From positions 1,116,001-1,180,000 of the forward strand of contig NZ_CP098812.1 in NCBI RefSeq assembly GCF_036825535.1: 64,000 bases of DNA, in the 5' to 3' direction. Numbering within the stretch: position 1 is the first letter of the stretch; each line of letters begins with the position of its first letter. A program made the position numbers and the translations under genes. Positions 44,937 through 53,232 of the stretch are shown one piece after another. Origin of the DNA: Parasalinivibrio latis (GTDB lineage: Bacteria; Pseudomonadota; Gammaproteobacteria; Enterobacterales; Vibrionaceae). Below the pieces are notes generated by a model. That model saw only the letters and a program-made list of their open reading frames with translations, was not told where the DNA came from and did no database searches.

Positions 44937-45485
44937 ATGGATGCTTTGTCTTTACTTCTCAATCGCCGCTCAATTCCAAAGTTAGCTGAACCAGCCCCTG
45001 AAGGTGATGTGCTGGAGAATATCCTGAAAGCCGGCTTACGTGCGCCAGATCATGGTGGCCTGACCCCTTGGGAGTTTGTAGTGGCAGCAGGTGACGGATT
45101 GTACCGGTTGTCCTCTATCCTGGAAAGTGCTGCCCGTGCAGACGGAGCGGAAGAGGCTGTGATTGAAAAAGCCAAAAATGCACCATTCAGGGCTCCCATG
45201 GTGATCACTGTGATTGCCAGGGTGCGTCAGCATCCTAAAGTTCCTGCTTTGGAACAGCATATTTCTGCAGGCTGTGCAGCACAGGCTATGCAGATGGCTG
45301 CGGTCGCACAGGGGTTTCAGGGATTCTGGCGAACTGGCAGTTGGGCTTATCATGACGTTGTCCGGGAAGCATTTGGTGTGGAAGGGGATGCGCAGATTGT
45401 CGGTTTTCTTTATGTTGGGTCTCCGGGTTGCCAGGAAGCCAACCCGCCAAGCCGGGATCTCTCCCGCTATGTCACTTACCTCTAA
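44937..45485 (+). CDS. ydjA: NAD(P)H nitroreductase YdjA
   Basis: A 182-residue FMN nitroreductase-fold protein. It matches E. coli YdjA: MDALSLLLNRRSIPKLAEPAPEGD, ILKAGLRAPDHGGLTPWEFVV (the phosphate-binding region), NAPFRAPMVITVIA and AVAQGFQGFWRTGSW. This is the smallest subgroup of the family; the physiological substrate is unknown. In E. coli ydjA-selD-topB are adjacent; here topB follows directly with no selD between. The palindrome GTGGAATTCCAC lies upstream at 44850-44861. Confidence 0.92.
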   Translation: MDALSLLLNRRSIPKLAEPAPEGDVLENILKAGLRAPDHGGLTPWEFVVAAGDGLYRLSSILESAARADGAEEAVIEKAKNAPFRAPMVITVIARVRQHPKVPALEQHISAGCAAQAMQMAAVAQGFQGFWRTGSWAYHDVVREAFGVEGDAQIVGFLYVGSPGCQEANPPSRDLSRYVTYL

Positions 45486-45516
45486 TGTGCTGAAAAACAA
45501 ACCAGACAGAATGGTT

Positions 45517-45536
45517 AACTGTTTTTTTATACAGTA
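45517..45536. promoter_or_regulatory. LexA (SOS) box-like site upstream of topB
   Basis: AACTGTTTTTTTATACAGTA has the CTG-N10-CAG layout with an AT-only centre and flanking A/T as in gammaproteobacterial LexA boxes; the best E. coli consensus is TACTGTATATATATACAGTA. It lies between the ydjA stop and topB, 68 bp before the topB ATG. Binding is predicted, not shown. Confidence 0.6.
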
Positions 45537-45603
45537 AATCTTGCTCCGCTCATCCCCATTGGTTAGAGTGGAGCAAAGATTGCGTCCAACAGCACTGTTC
45601 ACT

Positions 45604-47610
45604 ATGACCCGTTCCGGATCTTACCGCCTTATTATTGCCGAGAAACCCAGCCTTGCACGCGCTATAGCCGCAGTGTTGCCTCGTCCCCATAAGCAGCAGA
45701 AAGGTTTTATTGAAACGGCTGGTGGTGACATTGTCACCTGGTGTATCGGCCATCTCCTCGAGCAGGCAGAGCCGGAAGCCTACGATGAAAAATATAAACA
45801 GTGGCGGCTGGAAGACCTGCCCATCGTACCTGACAATTGGATTCTCAAACCGCGTAAAACTGCGGCCAGCCAACTTCAGGTAGTGAAAAAGCTACTGAAG
45901 GATGCCGGACTGGTTGTCCATGCCGGAGACCCGGACAGGGAAGGGCAATTGCTGGTGGACGAAGTGATTGATCATGCCCGCTTGCCACAGTCCAAAAAGA
46001 AAAGCGTGCAGCGGCTTCTGGTAAACGACCTGAACCCACAGGCAGTAAAAAAAGCGTTGTCTAAACTTCGCAGTAACGAAGAGTTCGTGCCACTGTCTGT
46101 TTCTGCGTTAGCGCGTTCGAGGGCTGATTGGCTCTACGGTATGAACATGTCCCGTTTGTATACCTTGCTTGGTCGCCAGGCCGGATACAACGGAGTTCTC
46201 TCTGTAGGCCGGGTGCAAACACCGGTTTTGGGCCTGGTGGTAGCAAGGGATGAAGAAATAGAAAATTTCGTCAGCAAGCCGTACTACCAGGTGGATGCCG
46301 TTATTCCTTACCAGGGATTTGATATCCGGGCCCGCTGGCAGCCCAGCGAAGCCTGTGCCAAATGGCAGGATGAGCAGGGAAGGGTACTAAGCCGTCCTCT
46401 TGCTGAGAACGTTGCACAGCGAATAACCGGCCAGCCAGCAACTGTCAAAGAGAGTGACAGGAAAGACAAGAAGCATGCTCCACCATTACCGTACAGCCTT
46501 TCTGCATTGCAGATAGATGCCGCAAAACGTTTCAGGATGAGTGCGAATGACGTGTTGTCCTGCTGTCAGTCACTGTATGAGAAGCACAAGCTGATTACTT
46601 ATCCGCGCTCTGACTGCCGTTACCTGCCTAAAGGCCACTTCGGAGAAGCCAAGGATGTCAGCAAGGCTGTAGCTTCGACTGACCCAGCGCTCTCGAATGC
46701 GGTAAGGGATGCGGACTTTTCCCTAAAATCCCGAGCCTGGAATGACAGTAAAGTTGAAGCGCACCATGCCATTATTCCAACGTCTAAATCCTCTTCGCCA
46801 GAAAAACTGACAAGGGGTGAGCAGCAGGTTTACAACCTGATTGCGCGACAATACCTGATGCAGTTTTATCCCCATGCAGTGTCACTTGAAGCCAAACTGG
46901 TTTTCGAGATTGCGGGAGGGCTTTTTGTTGCCAAGGGGAAAATGTGGAAGTCCCAAGGCTGGCGTGCCCTGATGGGCAAAGATGACGACGAGGATGAAGC
47001 GCTGACTCAGAAGGTGCCTCCGCTGAACGTAGGAGAAGTACTTAAGTGCGAGCGGGGTGAAGTGTTGGATAAGGTAACAGAGCCTCCTGCCTATTTCACT
47101 GAGGCAACGTTGCTGCAGGCCATGACGGGTATCGCCCGCTACGTTAAAGACACATCCCTGAAATCGATATTGAGAGAGACTGACGGACTGGGAACGGAAG
47201 CAACCCGAGCGGGGATACTTGAGCTTCTTTTCAAACGGAGTTTTCTTGCCCGTGAAGGAAAGTCTATCCGCTCTACCCCAAGTGGACGTGGGCTTATCCA
47301 CGCGCTGCCTGACATGGCTTCAACACCGGATATGACAGCTCACTGGGAACACCAGCTCCAATTGATGGCGGAGCGACAGGGAAGTTACAAGCAGTTTATG
47401 GATGGTTTAACCCAGAGGGTGGGGGAGATTATCCAAAACGGGGTGAAATCTGGTGCGCCCCAGTCTTTGCGGGGGCTGCCATCTAAACCTGCCTTTAAAT
47501 CCGGGGGCAAAAAGGGTTATCGCCGTAACACATCTGGGGCCAAGTCTGCCGGCTCAAAAACAACAACAGGGAAAGGTACCCGCCGCAAAGCGGCTGCACC
47601 TAAGCGTTGA
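45604..47610 (+). CDS. topB: DNA topoisomerase III TopB
   Basis: Type IA topoisomerase that decatenates single-stranded DNA and works with RecQ. 668 residues, opening YRLIIAEKPSLARAIAAVLP (Toprim), VVHAGDPDREGQLLVDEVID (metal Asp residues), the active-site tyrosine in HKLITYPRSDCRYLP near residue 330, and TDGLGTEATRAGILELL. The basic C-terminal tail (KSGGKKGYRRNTSG...GTRRKAAAPKR) is typical for DNA binding. The start at ATG 45604 is chosen by alignment, although its ribosome site is weak. A LexA-type box precedes it, which would tie expression to DNA damage. Confidence 0.96.
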   Translation: MTRSGSYRLIIAEKPSLARAIAAVLPRPHKQQKGFIETAGGDIVTWCIGHLLEQAEPEAYDEKYKQWRLEDLPIVPDNWILKPRKTAASQLQVVKKLLKDAGLVVHAGDPDREGQLLVDEVIDHARLPQSKKKSVQRLLVNDLNPQAVKKALSKLRSNEEFVPLSVSALARSRADWLYGMNMSRLYTLLGRQAGYNGVLSVGRVQTPVLGLVVARDEEIENFVSKPYYQVDAVIPYQGFDIRARWQPSEACAKWQDEQGRVLSRPLAENVAQRITGQPATVKESDRKDKKHAPPLPYSLSALQIDAAKRFRMSANDVLSCCQSLYEKHKLITYPRSDCRYLPKGHFGEAKDVSKAVASTDPALSNAVRDADFSLKSRAWNDSKVEAHHAIIPTSKSSSPEKLTRGEQQVYNLIARQYLMQFYPHAVSLEAKLVFEIAGGLFVAKGKMWKSQGWRALMGKDDDEDEALTQKVPPLNVGEVLKCERGEVLDKVTEPPAYFTEATLLQAMTGIARYVKDTSLKSILRETDGLGTEATRAGILELLFKRSFLAREGKSIRSTPSGRGLIHALPDMASTPDMTAHWEHQLQLMAERQGSYKQFMDGLTQRVGEIIQNGVKSGAPQSLRGLPSKPAFKSGGKKGYRRNTSGAKSAGSKTTTGKGTRRKAAAPKR

Positions 47611-47643
47611 GGCTCAAGTAAAGCCGGTTAATTTACCGCAAGA

Positions 47644-49251
47644 TCAGTTCACTACGCAGCAGTTCCGGCCACTCTGTTTGGCGTGATAGAGTGCCTGGTC
47701 TGCCGCATCAAAGAGTGCATCCGGCATACTGTGCGGAGAGGGTGTGATCGACTTACCGCCGATGGAAATGGTTACCATATCAGCAACAGTAGATGACTCA
47801 TGGGTTATGTTCAGATCCCGTACAGCATTTAGTGCTTTTTCAGCAATGTAACGCGCAGAGTGGAGGTTGCTTCCCGGTAGCAGGTAGACAAATTCCTCAC
47901 CGCCAAACCTCGCCAGCAGGGCTCCCTTACGGCGTTCTACTTCTGCCAGGCAGTCAGCAATGGCTTTCAGGCATTCATCACCCTTGGCATGGCCATAACT
48001 GTCGTTATATTGCTTGAACTGATCTATGTCGATAACCAACAAGGTTACCGGTAGCCCGTGCCGGATTGCCAAAGCCCATTCATCAGTCAGTGTCCGGTCG
48101 AATCCCCTTCGGTTGGCAATACCGGTCAGAGGATCCTGCAGGCTGAGCATTTCTAACTTGGCGTTAACCTCTTCCAATTCCTTGGTACGCTGCAAAACCC
48201 GTTGTTCCAGTGAATAATTCAGGGTTTTGAGGCGTTCTTCCGCTTGCCGTTGTGCCAAGTGCTGTGAAAGTGTTACCCCCAGCAGGCTGAGTAGTTCGCG
48301 GTGATAACTTTGTAGTGGGGTTCCTGTCAGCAGGTTGTCGCACGCTATCCAACCAATTGGTGTACCGCCATCCCAAAGGCAAATAGTTGCATTCCATCCC
48401 CGGCCGACAGGTTTACCATCATGGTAGAGTTCCACATCTTCGAGAATGGTAATTGGCTGGCGGTTATCCATTGTGGATTCGGCAACGATATGGTGCGGGA
48501 GTGGAGCGCTGAAATAGCGTTCATTCGTGATCCTGCCTTTAATATCAGTACCGAAAGTCCCGTACATCATCCCCTTCTCATATTCGACCAGAAAGATGGC
48601 AACCCGGTCTAATTTGAGTTTATTCCTGCATTCCCACACCGTGGTGTACAGGAGGTCATCAAGGGTTCGGGTACGCCATAGGCGAAATGATATGTCGTGC
48701 AGTAAGCGCAGTTGTTCCAGAAGCCCCTTCTGGGATTCCCGGCTGTTGTTCAGTGCCTCTTCAGTGGCTTTCAGTTCGGTCAGTTCCTGATTAACTTTCG
48801 CTTTCAGGATGTGTGACTGAAACTCGGCAGCGATTCCACAACAAATAATGCTCAGGTTTTCTTCAGACTCTTGGTGGAGAATAGTGCCTTTGAATGTGGC
48901 AATGACCCACGCAAAAAGCTCTCCACCCCGGCGCAAGGGGATCGACCAGCGGGTATGGGTAAGTCCGAGCGGAAGCAGTGTGGGCTCAGGACACTCATCT
49001 GAGTCGAGCTGTTTTAAAATAAGATCGCGTTCAACGGCGAGTGAGGCATCCTTTGCATTCAGGGGAAGGTTGACTGCTACTTCCCAATTCTGGTTATCAG
49101 GTACATAAACCGTCAATTTCGTACATGCAGTATTGTGGGAAAGATCCTGGTAGAGGATGTCACAGGCCTCTGTAAGGCTAGTGGCATTGCTGAACTTTTT
49201 AATGGTGCTGGCTTGGATGGTGATACAGACATTTTCTGTATTTATAGCCAT
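47644..49251 (-). CDS. GAF-GGDEF diguanylate cyclase
   Basis: A 535-residue enzyme making cyclic di-GMP from GTP. The C-terminal GGDEF domain (about 370-535) has the intact active site LARFGGEEFVYLLPG, preceded by DPLTGIANRRGFDRTL and VIDIDQFKQYNDSYGHAKGDECL. No RxxD inhibitory site is clear. The middle part around 190-340 looks like a GAF domain (DLLYTTVWECRNKLKLDRVAIFLVEYEKG); an N-terminal segment of about 150 residues may be a second, diverged GAF. A coiled coil (RQAEERLKTLNYSLEQRVLQRTKELEEVNAK) links sensor and output. No transmembrane helix, so cytosolic. Start at 49251 is set by AGGGG; the ATG six bases earlier abuts that site. Confidence 0.9.
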   Translation of the reverse strand: MAINTENVCITIQASTIKKFSNATSLTEACDILYQDLSHNTACTKLTVYVPDNQNWEVAVNLPLNAKDASLAVERDLILKQLDSDECPEPTLLPLGLTHTRWSIPLRRGGELFAWVIATFKGTILHQESEENLSIICCGIAAEFQSHILKAKVNQELTELKATEEALNNSRESQKGLLEQLRLLHDISFRLWRTRTLDDLLYTTVWECRNKLKLDRVAIFLVEYEKGMMYGTFGTDIKGRITNERYFSAPLPHHIVAESTMDNRQPITILEDVELYHDGKPVGRGWNATICLWDGGTPIGWIACDNLLTGTPLQSYHRELLSLLGVTLSQHLAQRQAEERLKTLNYSLEQRVLQRTKELEEVNAKLEMLSLQDPLTGIANRRGFDRTLTDEWALAIRHGLPVTLLVIDIDQFKQYNDSYGHAKGDECLKAIADCLAEVERRKGALLARFGGEEFVYLLPGSNLHSARYIAEKALNAVRDLNITHESSTVADMVTISIGGKSITPSPHSMPDALFDAADQALYHAKQSGRNCCVVN

Positions 49252-49330
49252 GGACATCCCCTAAAAATTTGATCTTGCTTCCATTGGCTAAGTGTATGAT
49301 TTATTGAACACTAAAAGTATGGACGTGGCG

Positions 49331-49361
49331 CGCAAAACCATAACTTTAAAGAGGTTTTGCG
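49331..49361. repeat. Inverted repeat upstream of the diguanylate cyclase
   Basis: CGCAAAACC (49331-49339) pairs perfectly with GGTTTTGCG (49353-49361); the 13-base loop contains CTTTAAAG. It lies 80-110 bp before the cyclase start and 45 bp after the TSUP stop. No T tract follows, so it is a weak terminator or an operator. Confidence 0.5.
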
Positions 49362-49405
49362 ATCCATGTCATCATTAAAAAAAGGCAAACTACTTAGATG
49401 TGAAA

Positions 49406-50164
49406 TCAATGTAGCGCAGCGGCGATAACCCCAACCAAAGTCATCACAAAAAGAAACCATCGAAGGGTTTTGGGACTGGCGTTTATTGCAAATTTTACGG
49501 CTATCCTAGCGCCAACCATGGAGCCCGCTGCAAGGAGTAAACCGGGTAACCAGACAATGAGGTCATCAATAATAAAGATGACAAGAGAAACCGTCGTGAA
49601 AATAAGGGTGCATAACAGTTTTAGTGCATTGCCCCGGACCAGGTCGTAGCGCAGAGCGCCGCATAGTGCAGCGATTAGCACAAAGCCGACCCCAGCTTGA
49701 ACAAACCCTCCGTATATCCCCGCCAGAAACAGTGCCCACCAGCCATACTTGGACTGGCTCACCTTCAATGCTTCTGTTTCACCCTCAGGTGCTATGGTGC
49801 CGGGCTTGACCACCATCAGCAGTGCCATGGTCAGCATGGTGCCCAGCAAAAGAGGTTTAATGATCGAGGACGGCAACCAGGCTGCAGCCCCTGCACCTAT
49901 GATGCCTCCGATCACGGTCGGAATCATTATGGGTATTAAATCATCGGTAGCAAGACGGTTATGTTTTCGAAATCCGGACACACCCGCCACACTTTGCATA
50001 AAAACACCGACACGGTTGGTGGCGTTTGCCACATCTGCAGGCATACCTAAAATGATAAGTGCTGGAATGGTGAGGTTTGACCCCCCTCCGGCAAGAGTAT
50101 TAATAATACCGGCAATAAATCCGAGGAAAAGCAGCAGGGTGCCAAAGGCAAAACTCAGTTCCAT
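49406..50164 (-). CDS. TSUP (TauE/SafE) family permease
   Basis: A 252-residue inner-membrane protein with about eight hydrophobic helices. Family signs are GFIAGIINTLAGGGSNLTIPALIILGMPADVANATNRV at residues about 14-51 and a second similar repeat with GGFVQAGVGFVLIAALCGALRYDLVRGNALKLLC. Members export sulfite, sulfoacetate or related anions; the substrate is not deducible. The open frame runs 88 codons further upstream over a tRNA fragment, which is not translated in my view; ATG 50164 (MELSFAFGTLL) gives a family-length protein. Confidence 0.85.
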   Translation of the reverse strand: MELSFAFGTLLLFLGFIAGIINTLAGGGSNLTIPALIILGMPADVANATNRVGVFMQSVAGVSGFRKHNRLATDDLIPIMIPTVIGGIIGAGAAAWLPSSIIKPLLLGTMLTMALLMVVKPGTIAPEGETEALKVSQSKYGWWALFLAGIYGGFVQAGVGFVLIAALCGALRYDLVRGNALKLLCTLIFTTVSLVIFIIDDLIVWLPGLLLAAGSMVGARIAVKFAINASPKTLRWFLFVMTLVGVIAAALH

Positions 50165-50250
50165 GAGTACTAACATCCAATTTATATTGAACGCCAAGCT
50201 TATCGGCTTTGGTGGGAATTGTCGTGTGACTGGAATGGCAAAATACAAAA

Positions 50251-50278
50251 CGGGGCAACCATTTGCATGATTGCCCCG
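50251..50278 (-). terminator. Terminator just beyond the displaced tRNA-Pro 3' end
   Basis: CGGGGCAA (50251-50258) pairs with TTGCCCCG (50271-50278); the minus strand continues TTTTGTATTTT. It lies 13 bp after the CCA end of the tRNA fragment at 50292, as if it once ended the tRNA transcript. Confidence 0.8.
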
Positions 50279-50291
50279 CTTCAGAAATTTA

Positions 50292-50317
50292 ATGGTCGGT
50301 CTGACTGGATTTGAACC
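50292..50317 (-). pseudogene. Displaced 3' end of tRNA-Pro (direct repeat, candidate att site)
   Basis: These 26 bp are identical to 51086-51111, the 3' end of the intact tRNA-Pro (T-loop, acceptor strand and CCA). Upstream of this stretch (minus strand) the T-stem no longer pairs, so it is only a fragment. Duplicated tRNA 3' ends are the standard scar of integrase-type elements; I read this as the outer attachment site. Nearby CGCACAGACCA (50412-50422) resembles the tRNA 5' end but may be chance. Confidence 0.75.
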
Positions 50318-50469
50318 GGTGCTCGAGGAACAAATTTGCCTTGGATGATTCAGCCACTTTTGACTACACGGCTTAGTAGGGGTGCCCGGCTGGATGGGCC
50401 GGGCTATAGGACGCACAGACCAAATCAAACATAAGTCAAACTTAACCTATTGATTCATTTGATACTCTA

Positions 50470-50625
50470 ATGGGCGAACTGAGCAAATTGTTTCGCTTAG
50501 GATTGCGAGTTAGTTCACTCATTTTCCTTGCTTGTTTGGTTGCCTATTCTCTTTTGTATAATACTAAGTTATCAAATTGCCATCCTGAGTTGCTGGTTAC
50601 ATTTTTACAGTTGCAGCCTCAGTGA
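50470..50625 (+). CDS. Small hydrophobic protein, unrecognised
   Basis: A 51-codon ORF reading MGELSKLFRLGLRVSSLIFL and continuing ACLVAYSLLYNTKLSNC to QLQPQ. It has one likely transmembrane helix (about residues 14-31). There is no good Shine-Dalgarno sequence, and a promoter-like TATAAT (50557-50562) lies inside it, so it may not be translated. It is reported because it lies in the tRNA-flanked segment directly before another small ORF. Confidence 0.3.
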   Translation: MGELSKLFRLGLRVSSLIFLACLVAYSLLYNTKLSNCHPELLVTFLQLQPQ

Positions 50626-50650
50626 TTCAGTTAGTCTCAGGGAATGACCG

Positions 50651-50914
50651 ATGAATAATAATGATGGAAACTATCGAGATTTCAAGCCCATAGTCATTAA
50701 AGCGATCCAACAAGGAAACACCACAGAAGAAGAAATGGCAATTATTTTTGATATTCCAGAGAAAGAGATAAAACGTTGGGTTAAAGGACAGGGCAAATCG
50801 GAGAGAAGGCTTGATTGTAATGATTCTGGGATGGACTGGATTATACGTCACTTCTGGAAAATAAATTTACTCGCTTCACTTCTGGGAGTGATAACTGGCT
50901 TGGTCGTTTTTTAA
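50651..50914 (+). CDS. Small protein with HTH-like segment and C-terminal membrane helix, unrecognised
   Basis: An 87-residue ORF, MNNNDGNYRDFKPIVIKAIQ..., with a well placed AGGGAA ribosome site. Residues about 22-45 (NTTEEEMAIIFDIPEKEIKRWVK) read like a helix-turn-helix in which the second helix follows IPEKE. The end FWKINLLASLLGVITGLVVF is a transmembrane helix. Such a membrane-anchored putative DNA-binding protein has no family I recognise. It lies between the two tRNA-Pro repeats. Confidence 0.55.
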   Translation: MNNNDGNYRDFKPIVIKAIQQGNTTEEEMAIIFDIPEKEIKRWVKGQGKSERRLDCNDSGMDWIIRHFWKINLLASLLGVITGLVVF

Positions 50915-51047
50915 TTCAGAACACTAACTATCTGAAAGTACAAATCTGTTTCGTACCATAGCATTGTCCACTCCTATTTTGAAACTGTCCAAACTAGAGT
51001 TTTCCACCCTTTAATTGTAGGAAAGTGCTATTAAACCTCGCTGATAC

Positions 51048-51079
51048 GAAAAAGCCCGTAACTCTATGAGCTACGGGCT
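51048..51079 (-). terminator. Terminator of tRNA-Pro
   Basis: AGCCCGTA (51053-51060) pairs with TACGGGCT (51072-51079); five T follow on the minus strand. It starts 8 bp after the tRNA CCA. Confidence 0.88.
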
Positions 51080-51086
51080 AAAATGA

Positions 51087-51163
51087 TGGTCGGTCTGACT
51101 GGATTTGAACCAGCGACCCCTGACACCCCATGACAGTGCGCTACCAGGCTGCGCTACAGACCG
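51087..51163 (-). tRNA. tRNA-Pro (anticodon GGG)
   Basis: The minus strand folds as a 77-nt tRNA with encoded CCA. Acceptor CGGTCTG/CAGACCG, D-arm GCGC.AGCCTGGTA.GCGC, anticodon arm CTGTC-ATGGGGT-GTCAG with anticodon GGG after T33, and T-arm GCTGG-TTCAAAT-CCAGT. The anticodon arm, with its central T-T opposition, is as in E. coli proL. Its own terminator follows. The last 26 bp are duplicated at 50292, marking a probable integration site. Confidence 0.96.
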
Positions 51164-51231
51164 ACTTGCAAGAATCTTACGAAGCACCCTGCCTCAAGTC
51201 AAATATAAAAGCGGCAAAGATCAATCGTTTG

Positions 51232-51262
51232 AACAAAAATCAGGCAGCGAGTGCGCTGCCTG
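51232..51262 (-). terminator. Terminator of yejM
   Basis: CAGGCAGCG (51241-51249) pairs with CGCTGCCTG (51254-51262); the minus strand continues ATTTTTGTTC. Confidence 0.85.
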
Positions 51263-51293
51263 ATCAAAAACAAATGCGTGTAATTGCATGGAT

Positions 51294-53171
51294 TTAACTG
51301 TCTACTTCAAACTCATGCTCTTCGGCATAGTAGAAGCGTTTCAGCTCGTGCAGTGCCTGCATCAATGTTGAAAGGGGCGGCTTGGCATTTGGCAGAAGCT
51401 GGTAGTTATGGTCATAAACCTTGTAGTTACCGAACTTATCCACAACGAGGGTGCGCTTATTTAGAACCACAACAATATCACGACTGTCTCCGGCCATAAC
51501 CCATGTTTGGGGGTTATGTACAACATCAAACAGGCTGTTGCCACTGCTGTACTCTTTGGAAGGCGTCGTTACTCCAAGCAGAGACTCCATCAAAGTCGGT
51601 GCCAGATCCAGGTGGCTGGTCAGTGCTGAAATACGTTGCGGCTTTTGGCCCGGCCAGTGAATTACCATAGGAACCCGAAGCTGGTAATCACTGTAGGCAC
51701 TGTTTGCACCCCAGTGGTTATTCCCGCTTTCGTTAAACTCCATACCGTGGTTACTGGTAACAATTACAACGGTTTTATCCATTTCACCGCTTTGGCGAAG
51801 GTTTTCAAACAGATCACCTAACAGTTTGTCGACGTTATAAGCCGCGTTGTTATAACTGTTTTTCAGCACCAGTGAAGCCTGTTTGTTCACGCCCTGCATT
51901 TTACTGCTGAGAGATGGCTGGAAAGGTTTGCTGTAATCAGTTTCCTGCTCGTAATTCGCGACGGTATCCAGCTCTACAAAACTGAACCAAGGAGACGTCT
52001 GTTCTTTTTCCCAGGCTTCGAAATCTGCAATTTGGGTCTGGTCGGATTGCCAGGCAGAATCAGGAAGTGCCTTTTTGACTGCCGCGGCAGGACCAAATAT
52101 GGTTTCGCGGTAAATAGGGTTATCAAACCCGCTGGCACTGAACAGCCCGAAGTTGTAGTCCTGTTTTTCCAGTGAACTGATCATCACCGGTCGCAGGTTT
52201 TCAGTTCGGGCACTCTTGGCATAGCCGCCGGGCAAACCGTAGAACAAACCAAACACACCTGCCATGCCATCATTACCGGAGCTGTAGTGGCGGGTGAAAT
52301 TTACATTTGATGAAGCGAATGCGTTCAACTGAGGCATGGTTATGGGCGATACCATATCAGCTCGAAGGCCGTTAACCATTATCATCAGGACGTTATACTT
52401 GTTCTCGTTGGTTTTTGAGTATTCCAGCGGAACGATAGGGTAGCGCATCATTTCCTGGTTGGCCTGAGCCTGTTCCCGACGACGCTGATATTCATCGCGG
52501 TCAAGCAAGCCGTATTTCTCCATCAGCGTTTTGGCCGTCATTGGATATGAAAGCGGTAAGGTTGAACGCTGGGAGGTAATTGGGCTGTAGATGAAAGCAT
52601 CGGCCCAAATGTGGATCAGGTGGCTGCTGATAAAGGCGATACCGAAAACAAGCGCAATTGGTCCACCAACGCGCTTACGAGAGAGCTTACGGAGCTTTCG
52701 CCATACCCATTCCGAAAGAACCATTTCCAGAAGGAAAATAATGGGCACTACGACAAACAGATACTGCCATTTGGCATTCATATCTGTTTTTTCGCCACTG
52801 AGCAGCAACTCCCAGACTAAAGGCGTCAGGTGGAGATGCAAAACCTCAAAGGCATAAATATCCAGCAAGAGAAGTGTCATCCCGCTGGTAGCAACTAAAA
52901 CGGCAAACAGCCGCATCAACCGCTGGGAAGGAATGATAAAGCTGGCTGGGAAGATTATCAGGATATAGATAGCGAAAACCAGAAAGCCGAAATGGCCAAT
53001 CCAGTTGACCAGCATATAGGTTTTGCCCAGCGCCGTTTCCGGTAAGCCGGAAAATGTCAGATAACGGGTACCCAACAACATGGCAGCAATAATATTAAAG
53101 AAGCTGAACCAATGGCCCCAGCTAATCAGGTTCGAGACCTTGTCTCTATATGTGTTTCCGCTTTCTACCAT
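51294..53171 (-). CDS. yejM: Inner-membrane sulfatase-like protein YejM (PbgA/LapC)
   Basis: A 625-residue protein with five N-terminal membrane helices (about residues 18-190, DUF3413) and a periplasmic alkaline-phosphatase/sulfatase fold. In E. coli YejM binds LPS and, through LapB, controls FtsH turnover of LpxC, setting LPS synthesis. Visible are the start DKVSNLISWGHWFSFFN, VLMIMVNGLRADMVSP near 260, FTRHYSSGNDGMAGVFGLFYG near 290 and VIVTSNHGMEFNESGNNHWG near 470. The Asn in MVNGLRAD is where sulfatases have Asp, in keeping with a non-catalytic role. It follows yejL on the same strand. Confidence 0.93.
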   Translation of the reverse strand: MVESGNTYRDKVSNLISWGHWFSFFNIIAAMLLGTRYLTFSGLPETALGKTYMLVNWIGHFGFLVFAIYILIIFPASFIIPSQRLMRLFAVLVATSGMTLLLLDIYAFEVLHLHLTPLVWELLLSGEKTDMNAKWQYLFVVVPIIFLLEMVLSEWVWRKLRKLSRKRVGGPIALVFGIAFISSHLIHIWADAFIYSPITSQRSTLPLSYPMTAKTLMEKYGLLDRDEYQRRREQAQANQEMMRYPIVPLEYSKTNENKYNVLMIMVNGLRADMVSPITMPQLNAFASSNVNFTRHYSSGNDGMAGVFGLFYGLPGGYAKSARTENLRPVMISSLEKQDYNFGLFSASGFDNPIYRETIFGPAAAVKKALPDSAWQSDQTQIADFEAWEKEQTSPWFSFVELDTVANYEQETDYSKPFQPSLSSKMQGVNKQASLVLKNSYNNAAYNVDKLLGDLFENLRQSGEMDKTVVIVTSNHGMEFNESGNNHWGANSAYSDYQLRVPMVIHWPGQKPQRISALTSHLDLAPTLMESLLGVTTPSKEYSSGNSLFDVVHNPQTWVMAGDSRDIVVVLNKRTLVVDKFGNYKVYDHNYQLLPNAKPPLSTLMQALHELKRFYYAEEHEFEVDS

Positions 53172-53232
53172 AAAGGCGCAGTCTTTTTGCTCGTTGTCGT
53201 TACCCGTACCCTGATATTTAACCGCATTGAGG

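Larger units (their letters stand above)
50318..51085. mobile_element. Possible remnant of a small integrated element at tRNA-Pro
   Basis: About 770 bp bounded by the 26-bp duplicated tRNA-Pro end. It contains two small ORFs (50470-50625 and 50651-50914) and a tRNA terminator at 51048-51079. No integrase or transposase can be found, so it is either a decayed island or a satellite that depends on another element. Base composition is visibly more AT-rich than its neighbours. Confidence 0.5.

Noticed and set aside
50412..50422. 5' half of a split tRNA
   Set aside because: Only eight to nine bases match and the D-arm is absent; probably chance.
50165..50428. N-terminal extension of the TSUP permease frame
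   Set aside because: It covers the terminator and tRNA fragment; family-length protein starts at 50164.
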